In this document: positions 1-7,657 of the stretch, piece by piece | Numbering within the stretch: position 1 is the first letter of the stretch | How the letters are laid out: each line of letters starts with the position of its first letter | Assembly (NCBI GenBank): GCA_016744655.1 | Contig: JADGDY010000026.1 | Location: 1-39,904, forward strand | Length of the DNA: 39,904 bases | Direction: 5' to 3' | Source: Bacteroidales bacterium | GTDB lineage: Bacteria; Bacteroidota; Bacteroidia; Bacteroidales; UBA12170 | Notes under the pieces: model-generated | Database searches by the model: none | What the model was told of the DNA's origin: nothing | The model's input: only the letters and a program-made list of their open reading frames with translations | Translations under genes and position numbers: made by a program

Positions 1-1
1 A

Positions 2-244
2 GAGATTTACGAACCATTTACAGCCCAACAAATCTCTGATAAAGTTGCCGAATTGGTGAGTCCCAAGAAAGTGAATGCAAGAGTTAAGGTCTTATTCCAA
101 AGTATAGAAAACCTTCACATTGCTGTTCCTGAACACACTGGCGATTGGTATTTCACAGGCAACTATCCAACACCTGGAGGTTATAAGGTTGTAAATACTA
201 GCTTTATCAATTATGTAGAAGGTAATTCTGGAAGAGCTTATTAA
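2..244 (+). CDS. Amidophosphoribosyltransferase-like protein, C-terminal fragment
   Basis: The reading frame is open from the left edge, so the first visible codon (Glu at 2-4) is internal and only the last 80 residues are present. The tail contains DWYFTGNYPTPGG and ends NSGRAY. From memory this closely resembles the C terminus of the long (about 600 residue) Bacteroidota amidophosphoribosyltransferase-type proteins, which would carry out the first committed step of purine synthesis (PRPP plus glutamine to phosphoribosylamine). The catalytic glutaminase and PRPP motifs lie outside the window, so activity cannot be judged. The next gene starts 105 bases later and has its own promoter, so it is probably a separate unit. 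Confidence 0.6.
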   Translation, partial: EIYEPFTAQQISDKVAELVSPKKVNARVKVLFQSIENLHIAVPEHTGDWYFTGNYPTPGGYKVVNTSFINYVEGNSGRAY

Positions 245-302
245 GGTTTTCCAATCTTATTTTTTTAGTATATAAGTCTTATTTTGAGCATTTCAAATGT
301 CT

Positions 303-310
303 TATATTTG
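303..310 (+). promoter_or_regulatory. Putative -7 promoter element of the LysR gene
   Basis: TATATTTG matches the Bacteroidota -7 consensus TAnnTTTG, 39 bases before the ATG at 350. The nearest upstream TTTG (283-286) leaves only 16 bases of spacing, shorter than the usual 19-21, so the -33 part is weak. The dyad at 312-340 begins immediately downstream and would cover the start of transcription. Confidence 0.5.
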
Positions 311-311
311 C

Positions 312-340
312 TTTAATTATTCTAATATCGAATAATTAAA
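312..340 (+). promoter_or_regulatory. Perfect 11-bp inverted repeat, probable LysR autoregulatory operator
   Basis: The arms TTTAATTATTC (312-322) and GAATAATTAAA (330-340) are exact reverse complements separated by 7 bases. The dyad sits between the -7 element and the LysR start codon, where binding would block initiation. LysR-type regulators commonly repress their own gene through AT-rich dyads. The half-site core TTAATTATT recurs at 1241-1249, just upstream of the yeiH-like gene. An RNA hairpin role is less likely because no T-run follows. Confidence 0.6.
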
Positions 341-349
341 ATACATTAT

Positions 350-1237
350 ATGGATTATAGAGATCACGTTTTTCTTACTGTTGCCGAAAATCTTAGTTTT
401 TCTAAAGCTGCTGAGGCTTTGTTTGTGAGTCAACCTGCTGTCACCAAACATATCAAAGAATTAGAAAGCAAACTAAATATTAGCTTATTCCAAAGAAAAG
501 GGAATAAAATATATCTTACTGAAGCTGGTCGTCTGACTTATGATCATCTAAAAAAAATTAGACTTTCGTATAAAGCCCTCGAATATGATATTGAAAGATT
601 AAATAATGCCTTTAAAGGAAGTTTGCGAATTGGTGCTAGTTCAACTATCTCACAATATCTATTACCTAAAGTACTCGCTGCTTTTTACAAAAGATATCCT
701 CAGATAGAGTTATTTCTGTTTAATGGCAATTCATTTGAAATGGAGCAAAAGCTTTTGGACAATGAAATAGATATGGCTTTGGTAGAAAACGAATCCTCGC
801 AATCGAACATCAAATACCTTGACTTCCAGGATGATGAAATTATTGTGGTAACAGGACAAAATAGTGTTTTTGGGAAAAGGAAAACTATCAATTTAAACGA
901 CATATCTGAAATCCCGATTGTACTTCGAGAACAAGGTTCCGGAACCCTACAGGTGATACAAAAAGCTTTGGCAAAACATCAAGTGCTGCTATCAAATCTG
1001 AAAATAGTTATGCATTTAGGAAGTACCGAATCCATAAAAAATTTCCTTGGGGATTTTGAAGGAATAGCATTGGTTTCTGAAAAATCTGTGGAAAGAGAAT
1101 TACAAGCTAAGGAACTCGTGAAGCTTAAAATAAAAGATGTTACTCTAAATAGAAAGTTTCGTTTGGCATTGCAACAAGGAGAACAAGTTTCAGCAACTAA
1201 ACTTCTCATAGATTTTATTCTCCACTATAACTATTAG
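350..1237 (+). CDS. LysR family transcriptional regulator, CysL-like
   Basis: A 295-residue protein of normal LysR length. The N terminus (about residues 3-62) is a winged helix-turn-helix with the family signature NLSFSKAAEALFVSQPAVTKHI. Residues about 90-290 form the periplasmic-binding-protein-like effector domain. Members with this architecture next to YeiH transporters are usually CysL or YeiE-like and respond to sulfur compounds. It is co-directional with the exporter at 1303, which has its own promoter, and a dyad at 312-340 suggests autoregulation. The class is certain. The sulfur effector is inferred only from the neighbours. Confidence 0.9.
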   Translation: MDYRDHVFLTVAENLSFSKAAEALFVSQPAVTKHIKELESKLNISLFQRKGNKIYLTEAGRLTYDHLKKIRLSYKALEYDIERLNNAFKGSLRIGASSTISQYLLPKVLAAFYKRYPQIELFLFNGNSFEMEQKLLDNEIDMALVENESSQSNIKYLDFQDDEIIVVTGQNSVFGKRKTINLNDISEIPIVLREQGSGTLQVIQKALAKHQVLLSNLKIVMHLGSTESIKNFLGDFEGIALVSEKSVERELQAKELVKLKIKDVTLNRKFRLALQQGEQVSATKLLIDFILHYNY

Positions 1238-1260
1238 TTATTAATTATTACTATTTAGTA

Positions 1261-1292
1261 TTTGATATAGTTATATTTGGAGCTTAATTTTG
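1261..1292 (+). promoter_or_regulatory. Consensus Bacteroidota promoter of the yeiH-like operon
   Basis: TTTG (1261-1264), 20 bases, then TAATTTTG (1285-1292): an exact match to TTTG-N19-21-TAnnTTTG. Transcription would start about 1297-1299, giving a leader of only a few bases before the ATG at 1303. An alternative -7 (TATATTTG, 1272-1279) lacks a correctly spaced -33. The sequence TTAATTATT (1241-1249), shared with the dyad before the LysR gene, lies immediately upstream as an activator-like half site. Confidence 0.65.
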
Positions 1293-1302
1293 TCCTCAAA
1301 TA

Positions 1303-2241
1303 ATGGATGAAATGATAGATATAAGCTCAAAAAAAACAACTATAATTTATAGTCTTGGAATAGCCATTTGTTTTCTACCAATAATAACTCCGAGCATGGC
1401 TTTAGCAATAGGAATATTGTTATCTGCTTTCGGTTTAACACATCAAGTTTTCACCAAGCACAGTTCATTAGCTCTAAAAATATCTATTGTATTAATGGGC
1501 TTCGGAATGAATCTGCCCCAAGTAATTATGGTTTCGAAGACTGGCTTTGTTGATACTGCCATTTCAGTATTTTCGGTGATGATACTTGGTTTCCTATTAA
1601 CCAAACTCCTAAAAGTTGATTCTAAAATTGGCATATTGATTTCCTCAGGTACTGCCATTTGTGGGGGCAGTGCTATTGCGGCCATAGCACCAGTTATTGG
1701 ATCTAAAAACTCCCAAACTTCATTTGCTCTTGTAGTCATTTTTGTATTAAATGCACTAGCCTTATTTATATTCCCAGTGATTGGTCACTATTCAGAAATG
1801 AGTCAGGTGGAATTTGGTATTTGGGCTGCTATCGCCATTCACGATACCAGTTCTGTGGTTGGGGCTGCGGCTATTTTTGGTGAAGAGGCTTTACAAGTAG
1901 CCACTACTATTAAAATGATTAGAGCTTTGTGGATTGTGCCTTTGTCACTTTTCATAGCTGTTGTTCAAAGAAACGCTAGTAAAAGTAATGTAAGAGTACC
2001 ATGGTTTATTGCCGTTTTTGTATTGGCAATTCTAATCACCTACTTTATTCCTTCAGCATTATCGTTTTTTAATTATCTAGATTGGCTTGGTAGAAAAGGA
2101 ATGGTGGTGGCCTTGTTTCTAATTGGCTCTGGTATTTCGTTCTCAGAAGCTAAAAAAGCTGGCTGGAGAAGTTTTTTAATGGGGATACTTTTATGGCTAG
2201 CTATAAGTATAGTTTCTTTTCTAATCATTATTAATTCTTAA
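1303..2241 (+). CDS. YeiH family putative sulfate/sulfite exporter
   Basis: A 312-residue polytopic inner-membrane protein with about ten hydrophobic segments. The family hallmark SGTAICGGSAIAAIAPVI is at about residues 117-134, followed by HDTSSVVGAA near residue 185. This is the conserved YeiH family (PF03601), annotated as putative sulfate exporter without a firmly established substrate. It follows a LysR regulator and is 4 bases upstream of a TauE/SafE permease, so the two transporters are probably co-transcribed. The placement supports export of sulfite or a related anion, which is inference. Start choice: the ATG at 1303 is the first in frame after a consensus promoter. Confidence 0.85.
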   Translation: MDEMIDISSKKTTIIYSLGIAICFLPIITPSMALAIGILLSAFGLTHQVFTKHSSLALKISIVLMGFGMNLPQVIMVSKTGFVDTAISVFSVMILGFLLTKLLKVDSKIGILISSGTAICGGSAIAAIAPVIGSKNSQTSFALVVIFVLNALALFIFPVIGHYSEMSQVEFGIWAAIAIHDTSSVVGAAAIFGEEALQVATTIKMIRALWIVPLSLFIAVVQRNASKSNVRVPWFIAVFVLAILITYFIPSALSFFNYLDWLGRKGMVVALFLIGSGISFSEAKKAGWRSFLMGILLWLAISIVSFLIIINS

Positions 2242-2245
2242 ACTT

Positions 2246-2962
2246 ATGGATATACTTCTGATCATATTAATAATAGCAATAGCAAGTATTATTAAAGGAA
2301 TAACAGGCTTTGGGTTTGCTCTAGTTTCGCTTCCTTTATTATTGAATTGGTATTCTCCACTAGAACTTATTCCAGTTTTAGTATTATGTAATCTAGTAGC
2401 TTCCTTTATTATTGTACTTCAAAGAAAAGAACATCAACTCCTTGATAAGAATTTTAAATCTCTGATTATTTCTGGAGGAGTGTTTACCATTGCCGGTGTA
2501 ACGACCTTACATTATGTATCGGAGGATTTGTTGATTACAATTATGAGTGTGTTTTTTATAGTATTAAGTCTTTTATCTCTTTTAGGAGTTAAATACGCTT
2601 TAAAACCATCCCCTATTATCTTTAAAATAGCTGGGGCTTTATTTGGTTTTTTAACAGGAAGCATCTCTGTAAGCGGGCCTCCATTAGCGTTGTTTCTGAA
2701 TTCCCTTGGTGTTAGCAACCAGGCATTCAGAGAAGTGTTTTCTTGGTTTAGCATAGTTACTTCAGTAATTGCAATAATAGGCTTCTGGATCTCAGGAATG
2801 ATAAAGTTTCAAACCATTGAGTTAACCATTCTTTTTCTTCCCATCCTTTTTGGTGGCTCATATATTGGTAAGCGCATCAATAATAGAGTGCCGGTCAAGG
2901 TATTCGAAACAGCCGTTTTAGCGATTACTCTAGTCTCCTCTTTCTTATTATTGCTGCACTAA
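2246..2962 (+). CDS. TSUP (TauE/SafE) family sulfite-exporter-type permease
   Basis: A 238-residue membrane protein with about seven or eight hydrophobic helices. The N-terminal motif ASIIKGITGFGFALVSLPLL and the second-half motif FGFLTGSISVSGPPLALFL are the duplicated signature of the TauE/SafE family (PF01925). Members export sulfite, sulfoacetate or other sulfur-containing anions, though many are unassigned. It begins 4 bases after the YeiH-like stop codon and shares that promoter. Two unrelated exporter families in one unit under a CysL-like regulator point to a sulfur-anion detoxification cassette. The substrate is not determined by sequence. Confidence 0.85.
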   Translation: MDILLIILIIAIASIIKGITGFGFALVSLPLLLNWYSPLELIPVLVLCNLVASFIIVLQRKEHQLLDKNFKSLIISGGVFTIAGVTTLHYVSEDLLITIMSVFFIVLSLLSLLGVKYALKPSPIIFKIAGALFGFLTGSISVSGPPLALFLNSLGVSNQAFREVFSWFSIVTSVIAIIGFWISGMIKFQTIELTILFLPILFGGSYIGKRINNRVPVKVFETAVLAITLVSSFLLLLH

Positions 2963-3039
2963 TAAGTTCGAATAAGTATTTATTAGCACATACAAATCAG
3001 TTCAGGTTAATCATTAGAATATCTTGGCTGAGAATATAA

Positions 3040-3067
3040 AACCCACCAAGGAAATCCTTGATGGGTT
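3040..3067 (-). terminator. Intrinsic terminator of the T9SS protein gene
   Basis: Stem arms 3040-3051 and 3056-3067 pair with one C/A mismatch around a 4-base loop. On the minus strand the stem runs into TTTATATT. It lies 40 bases after the stop codon of the minus-strand gene at 3108. On the plus strand it is followed by an A-run, so it is mainly a minus-strand terminator. Confidence 0.65.
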
Positions 3068-3107
3068 AAAAAATATATTTCTCTAGTATCTTAAACTGCT
3101 ATTCAAA

Positions 3108-5024
3108 TTATTTAAAAACAACTGGTTCCACTTTAAAACCATCCTCAGTTATCATTTTGAAATAATACATTCCTTTATCATAACTTGAAGTATTAATGAT
3201 AGTGGTTTTCCCTTGTGATTGGAATTCTCCAATGACTTGTCCAACTTGATTCACCAATTGAATTTTATAATCTTCTATTCCATCAGAAATAATAGAAACT
3301 TGATGAGCTGTAACTGGATTCGGATAAACCTTTATCTCTTTCTTACCGATAACATTAATATTGTCAATCACAGGATCTAAAGCAATTGCTATCTCAACTA
3401 ATTCTTCTGCCACATCAATAGTTCCTTCATAAGAATAGAAATCTTCATGATTTACAGTAACACTTAATTCATTAGCAAATAGAACATCTGTAAAGGTTAC
3501 TAAACCAGAAACGTCTGTTAAAAGAGTTGAGCCATTTAGGTTGACTTCTGCCCCTTCTATGACATCACTGCTTACCTCATCGGTGATGGTAAAAACTACA
3601 GTTGCATAATCAAAATTAGACTCTCCAATACTGCCATCGGTGAATATATTCTGAGCCATCACTCTGGTGTCATCACCTAACTCATCGCTCCAAGTTACTA
3701 CAGCTTGATCATTATGGAAATCGCTTAAAAAGGCGTGAGTTTTTGAGTTTTGCGAGTTGCTTAACTCGGTCGGACTCTCCCAAACTTGTTCACCCTCGGC
3801 ATCTATTGCCAACATATTTAAACTCCATAGATAAGAAGATCCTTCAAAATAATTGCGATAGAAATAATAAGTATCATCCCCTATTTGTACGGCTTGAGAA
3901 CCATATTGCAATTGTTCGTTTAAAGGAATAATGGTAGCACCAGCTTCACCTTCTAAAAGCTGTCCATCAGGGCTTACTCTTTGGTATTTTAATGCGGCTT
4001 GACTTTGATTGCCATTTAGCAGATTCCATAGCACCACAAATTCTCCATTGGTATTGGGGCCAGAAATGACTTCTGATAGTTGATGGCCACTAGCTTCTGT
4101 TCCTAATAGTAACCCATTAGTTTCCCATTTTACCACACCTTCAGCATCCACAAACTGAGCATAAACTTCATTGGTCATATTACTGTATCTGTCGTCGCTC
4201 CAAGCAAAGTATAAACTTCCATCACCGGTTCCAAAAAGGTGTAAATCATCCCATGCTGCTATTCCTCCAGCTTCGGTGATTGTTTTTACGGCATCCCAAA
4301 TCATCTCTCCATCGCTATCACATCTAATAGCTGCAATATGACGAGTTAAGGCAGGGAAATTTCCGGTTTCTTTGAAAAAACCAAAACTAAATCCGCCATC
4401 TTCATTGGCAATAGCAGATGGAAATGCCCATTTCGAACCAAAGCCAGAGAATTCTTTACCATTTTCACCCCATGCCAAGCTGCCATCTTCTGTAATTTTA
4501 TAAACGAATATTTTATCTGTTCCTGCAGAATAATTGGTAGAAAATAATACAATAACAGAATTATCATCGCTTACAATTCCTGTGGGTTGATACTCATCGG
4601 AGCCAGAAACAGGAAATACAATCCCATCTTCGCCCCACATTTGATTTCCTTCGCCATCAACTTTGTAAACCACCACATCTTTATTTCCATTTCTGGTATC
4701 TGAGAAAATCACAATTGCATTCCCATCATGGTCACTAAGAAGTGTATAATCATCCACCCAAGAATTCTGAGGATGGCTACTCACTTTCATATCATTTTCC
4801 CAAATCTCTGTTCCATCGTGGGCCGAAAAAGCCAAGTTCATATCTAAATTCCCCGCACCACCATACCAAGAAAAGAAGTATTCTCCACTTGGAGTACTGG
4901 CTACTTTAGGCACATAGTGTGCAGTGGCATCATCATTAATAATTGTATTTAATGCGGCATCATCAGTCCATTGAGCTTGAGCACCAATAGCCACCAATAA
5001 AAATAAAATACATAGTTTTTTCAT
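3108..5024 (-). CDS. Secreted protein with C-terminal T9SS sorting domain
   Basis: 638 residues from the ATG at 5024. Ten upstream in-frame residues are excluded because the hydrophobic signal peptide MKKLCILFLLVAIGAQA starts here. The mature protein would begin QWTDD. Residues about 25-470 contain repeated blocks of the type G..W..NG or DGE..W, suggesting a beta-propeller-like fold. About 480-560 resembles a carboxypeptidase-regulatory/Ig-like beta-sandwich. The last 80 residues (VYPNPV ... GMYYFKM) are a type A Por sorting domain, so the protein is exported through the type IX secretion system and anchored or released. No catalytic motif was recognised. Its N terminus resembles that of the secreted protein at 7658, and it is divergent from the regulator at 5589. 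Confidence 0.85.
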   Translation of the reverse strand: MKKLCILFLLVAIGAQAQWTDDAALNTIINDDATAHYVPKVASTPSGEYFFSWYGGAGNLDMNLAFSAHDGTEIWENDMKVSSHPQNSWVDDYTLLSDHDGNAIVIFSDTRNGNKDVVVYKVDGEGNQMWGEDGIVFPVSGSDEYQPTGIVSDDNSVIVLFSTNYSAGTDKIFVYKITEDGSLAWGENGKEFSGFGSKWAFPSAIANEDGGFSFGFFKETGNFPALTRHIAAIRCDSDGEMIWDAVKTITEAGGIAAWDDLHLFGTGDGSLYFAWSDDRYSNMTNEVYAQFVDAEGVVKWETNGLLLGTEASGHQLSEVISGPNTNGEFVVLWNLLNGNQSQAALKYQRVSPDGQLLEGEAGATIIPLNEQLQYGSQAVQIGDDTYYFYRNYFEGSSYLWSLNMLAIDAEGEQVWESPTELSNSQNSKTHAFLSDFHNDQAVVTWSDELGDDTRVMAQNIFTDGSIGESNFDYATVVFTITDEVSSDVIEGAEVNLNGSTLLTDVSGLVTFTDVLFANELSVTVNHEDFYSYEGTIDVAEELVEIAIALDPVIDNINVIGKKEIKVYPNPVTAHQVSIISDGIEDYKIQLVNQVGQVIGEFQSQGKTTIINTSSYDKGMYYFKMITEDGFKVEPVVFK

Positions 5025-5140
5025 AATTTGTATTCTTTGTGAGTTTATCTTCAATACATATTTCTAGCAATATACGGATAATTCATAAATTTTAGAAACA
5101 AACAGGTCAATTGCACAGGTCAAATGCATACATTTTATTT

Positions 5141-5234
5141 GTGTAATTATTTTGAAACAGCTAGTGCGGATTTGGTACGGTTAAAATAAGCTTTTTTTGC
5201 TAATCATTCGCCCCGAAAACATTTCCACGCTAGC
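5141..5234. repeat. REP-like dyad element, copy A
   Basis: Outer arms GCTAGTGCGGA (5160-5170) and TCCACGCTAGC (5224-5234) pair apart from one G/T wobble and one C/A mismatch. The same element, with the same internal landmarks (gcggatttggt, cggaaaacatttcc) and the same left flank gtgYaattatttt, recurs at 37511-37605. It resembles the small dyad repeats mobilised by REP-associated tyrosine transposases. No transposase is present in the window. Confidence 0.75.
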
Positions 5235-5572
5235 TTCTTGTATTTTAAAAGACGCTATCCAGCATTTTTTCGTTTTAAATAAAGTATTAGTTTACACTGA
5301 TCTGATGCATCTAAATGTTCTAATCTTTCAACTGATTGAATTTCAATAAATAAAAATGGGATATTCCTGAAAAAATACAAATTTCTTCTTTGTGAAATTT
5401 CAAGTTTACTTCTAGAAAATCAGTGGAGTAGTTATACAATAGAGGACTTCAAAGGATTTCAAAAAGAGCCACTAAGAATTATAATACGTTTACTCTAGGA
5501 ATCCTAAAAAGCTCATTAATTAATGGTATGCATCATTCTTTCTAGAAAAATATTTCCATCATAGAATATTAT

Positions 5573-5580
5573 TATTTTTG
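5573..5580 (+). promoter_or_regulatory. -7 promoter element of the TPR regulator
   Basis: TATTTTTG matches TAnnTTTG. The G is 8 bases before the ATG at 5589, so the transcript would be nearly leaderless if that ATG is used. No clear TTTG was found at the -33 position. Confidence 0.5.
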
Positions 5581-5588
5581 CAAAGCAG

Positions 5589-7328
5589 ATGAATATACAA
5601 TCATCCTCTGATACAATAATCGAAAATCGATTTGAAGATTCAATAGAAGCAATGATACATACTAAAATGAATAATAATCGACAAAGTATTTTAAGCTTAT
5701 TCCATCTTAATCAATGGAAGTCCAAAATCATCATGTTTGTATTGGTCATTTCTCCCTTATTCATCTTTTCTCAAAACCAAGTAGAATCTTTGATTGATAG
5801 TTTAACCATAGTAAAAAGCCCTATAGAAAAGGTTAGAATCAGCAATAAAATTGCATTGGAATTAAAAGATATTGATTGGGAACGCACCTTGAATTATCTC
5901 AACTATTCAGAAGAACAAGCTGAAGCCTCAAAGGATGAAAATGCCTTTGCATTATATTACATTGCTGCGGGAGATATTTTTAATGATAAAGATGTGTTAG
6001 ATGTGGGTTTAGAATATTATCATAAAGCCCTAACAATTTATCAGAATCAAAACAATACTCAAGAATCTTTTAAGCTGGAAAATAATTTGGCCATTATCTA
6101 TGCCAAACTCAATAATAAGGACAAAGCATTATTCTATTTCAAGAAAGTGTATCAATTTCAAGCTCATGAAAATGATTCTGTTTACCTAGCGCAAATCTTA
6201 AATAATATTGGAACGCTCTATATTGATTTGAATACGGATTCTTCCTTAGTATATTATTATAAATCCCTAGATATCGTTCAGAAACTTAACGATGTGAACA
6301 TGTTTGCCTATCTCTATCCCAATTTAGGCCGAGCTTATTCTCTAAAAAATGATTCGGAACAAGCACAAACCTATTTCAATAAAGCCAATGCACTTACTAA
6401 TGGAGAATTAAATGATGATATAAAAAGTATGGTCTTTCAGTTCTTATCAGAGCATCACATGAATTGTCAGCAAACAGATTCTGCCATTTGGTATGCCCAA
6501 AAAGCATTAGATTTATTGAGTCATGATTTATATGGTTTCAATTATCAGAATGTGGTTAAGGTATTGTATCATGCTTATTATAATGAAGAGGATTATGAAA
6601 ATGCAGCCAAGTATTTTGTGATTTACGATGCGGTAAGAGACAGTATTAATGTGGAGGAAAAGGCCGTAAATGTGGAGCGGATAAAGCTAGAGATTGAATA
6701 CCAAACCAAAGATCAAATCAGAACTTTAAAAGAGAAGAAAGCCAAGTTTGGTTATATCATTATAGGCTTGAGTTTGGTTTCTGGATTACTCATTTTGCTT
6801 ATTTTTCTGGTTAGGTATAGAAATCGACTTACTAAAGTTGAGTTAGAAAAAGAGCTTGGCGAATCAAAACGGGAAGAACTAAATGCCAAGCTCGAACTAA
6901 AGAATAATATGTTAATTGCAAAAGCAATGACAGAAATACACAGAACTGAAATTGTTCAAGAGATACTAGAAGATTTAAATGCCGTGAAGCTTAAGGCAGT
7001 TAAAAAAGAAACTCAACATGCTATTGATGCCATCTCAAACAGACTAACCCAGAATAGCAATACCAATATCTGGAAAGAATTCGAAGTGAGTTTTGAGCAA
7101 GTGCATGAAACCTTTTTCAAAAACCTGAACGAAAACCATCCTGATTTAACATCCAATGACAGGAGATTAAGTGCCTTATTAAAGCTAAACCTCACTTCAA
7201 AAGAAATCTCTCAAATCACAGGACAATCTTATAAATCTATTGAGAATTCACGTACTCGATTGAGAAAAAAACTAGGTCTCACCAACACAAAAACCGATTT
7301 GGTGGTTTATTTGAATACCTTAAATTAA
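5589..7328 (+). CDS. TPR-transmembrane-LuxR-type HTH regulator
   Basis: 579 residues from the first ATG. A hydrophobic stretch IIMFVLVISPLFIFS near residues 48-62 looks like a signal peptide or anchor. It is unusually deep, so starts at 5652 or 5667 are credible alternatives. About residues 70-375 form repeated TPR-like helix pairs (for example KALFYFKKVYQFQ). A transmembrane helix (YIIIGLSLVSGLLILLIFLV) lies at about 387-407, a charged coiled coil at about 410-480, and a C-terminal HTH (LTSKEISQITGQSYKSIENSRTRLRKKL) at about 538-565. This is the common Bacteroidota architecture in which periplasmic TPRs sense a signal and a cytoplasmic LuxR-like HTH acts on DNA. It is flanked by two T9SS-secreted proteins with similar N termini, which are plausible targets. 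Confidence 0.85.
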   Translation: MNIQSSSDTIIENRFEDSIEAMIHTKMNNNRQSILSLFHLNQWKSKIIMFVLVISPLFIFSQNQVESLIDSLTIVKSPIEKVRISNKIALELKDIDWERTLNYLNYSEEQAEASKDENAFALYYIAAGDIFNDKDVLDVGLEYYHKALTIYQNQNNTQESFKLENNLAIIYAKLNNKDKALFYFKKVYQFQAHENDSVYLAQILNNIGTLYIDLNTDSSLVYYYKSLDIVQKLNDVNMFAYLYPNLGRAYSLKNDSEQAQTYFNKANALTNGELNDDIKSMVFQFLSEHHMNCQQTDSAIWYAQKALDLLSHDLYGFNYQNVVKVLYHAYYNEEDYENAAKYFVIYDAVRDSINVEEKAVNVERIKLEIEYQTKDQIRTLKEKKAKFGYIIIGLSLVSGLLILLIFLVRYRNRLTKVELEKELGESKREELNAKLELKNNMLIAKAMTEIHRTEIVQEILEDLNAVKLKAVKKETQHAIDAISNRLTQNSNTNIWKEFEVSFEQVHETFFKNLNENHPDLTSNDRRLSALLKLNLTSKEISQITGQSYKSIENSRTRLRKKLGLTNTKTDLVVYLNTLN

Positions 7329-7490
7329 AATCCATTTAGTTCTCACCCCAGTTTTATTAATCTTTATAAATTCTTTATTTGCCTAATTATCTGCTTATTA
7401 AATAGGTGATGAGTGTTTTTGATGTGCCCAAATTTTGGCTATGAGTGAAGGGAGTAGGGTGAAATATTAGTTCAATTGTTTCGCCCCATA

Positions 7491-7498
7491 TAGTTTTG
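7491..7498 (+). promoter_or_regulatory. -7 promoter element upstream of the 42-residue gene
   Basis: TAGTTTTG fits TAnnTTTG and would start transcription near 7503, about 20 bases before the ATG at 7524. No well-spaced TTTG is visible upstream. Confidence 0.45.
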
Positions 7499-7523
7499 CC
7501 AAAAAGTAAATGATAAGATTATA

Positions 7524-7652
7524 ATGGCAGACAAAGAAAAAGAAGTCAAAGATATCAATCTACAATTAGAAGAATTGAAGACAAGGAATAAGGCTTTAAA
7601 AAAAATCATTATTGAATTGGACAAAAACAATAAAAACAAATCGAAAAAATAA
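7524..7652 (+). CDS. Small coiled-coil protein, 42 residues, unknown function
   Basis: A short frame beginning MADKEKEVKDINLQLEEL and ending KNNKNKSKK. It is highly charged, has no hydrophobic segment or cysteine, and its heptad-like pattern (I11, L13, L15, L18, L25, I28, I29, L32) predicts one amphipathic coiled coil with a Lys-rich tail. Support for expression: a -7 element 26 bases upstream, a clean ATG, and a stop only 5 bases before the T9SS protein gene at 7658, so it would be the first cistron of that operon. Function is unknown. It could also act as a leader peptide that tunes translation of the secreted protein. Confidence 0.6.
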   Translation: MADKEKEVKDINLQLEELKTRNKALKKIIIELDKNNKNKSKK

Positions 7653-7657
7653 TAATC

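Larger units (their letters stand above)
5055..5588. other. Divergent intergenic region, 534 bases
   Basis: This region separates the minus-strand T9SS protein from the plus-strand regulator. It contains the REP-like dyad at 5141-5234, a small 7-bp inverted repeat AAATTTC/GAAATTT (5379-5385 and 5394-5400), and the -7 element at 5573-5580. No open frame with coding character was seen. Confidence 0.6.
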
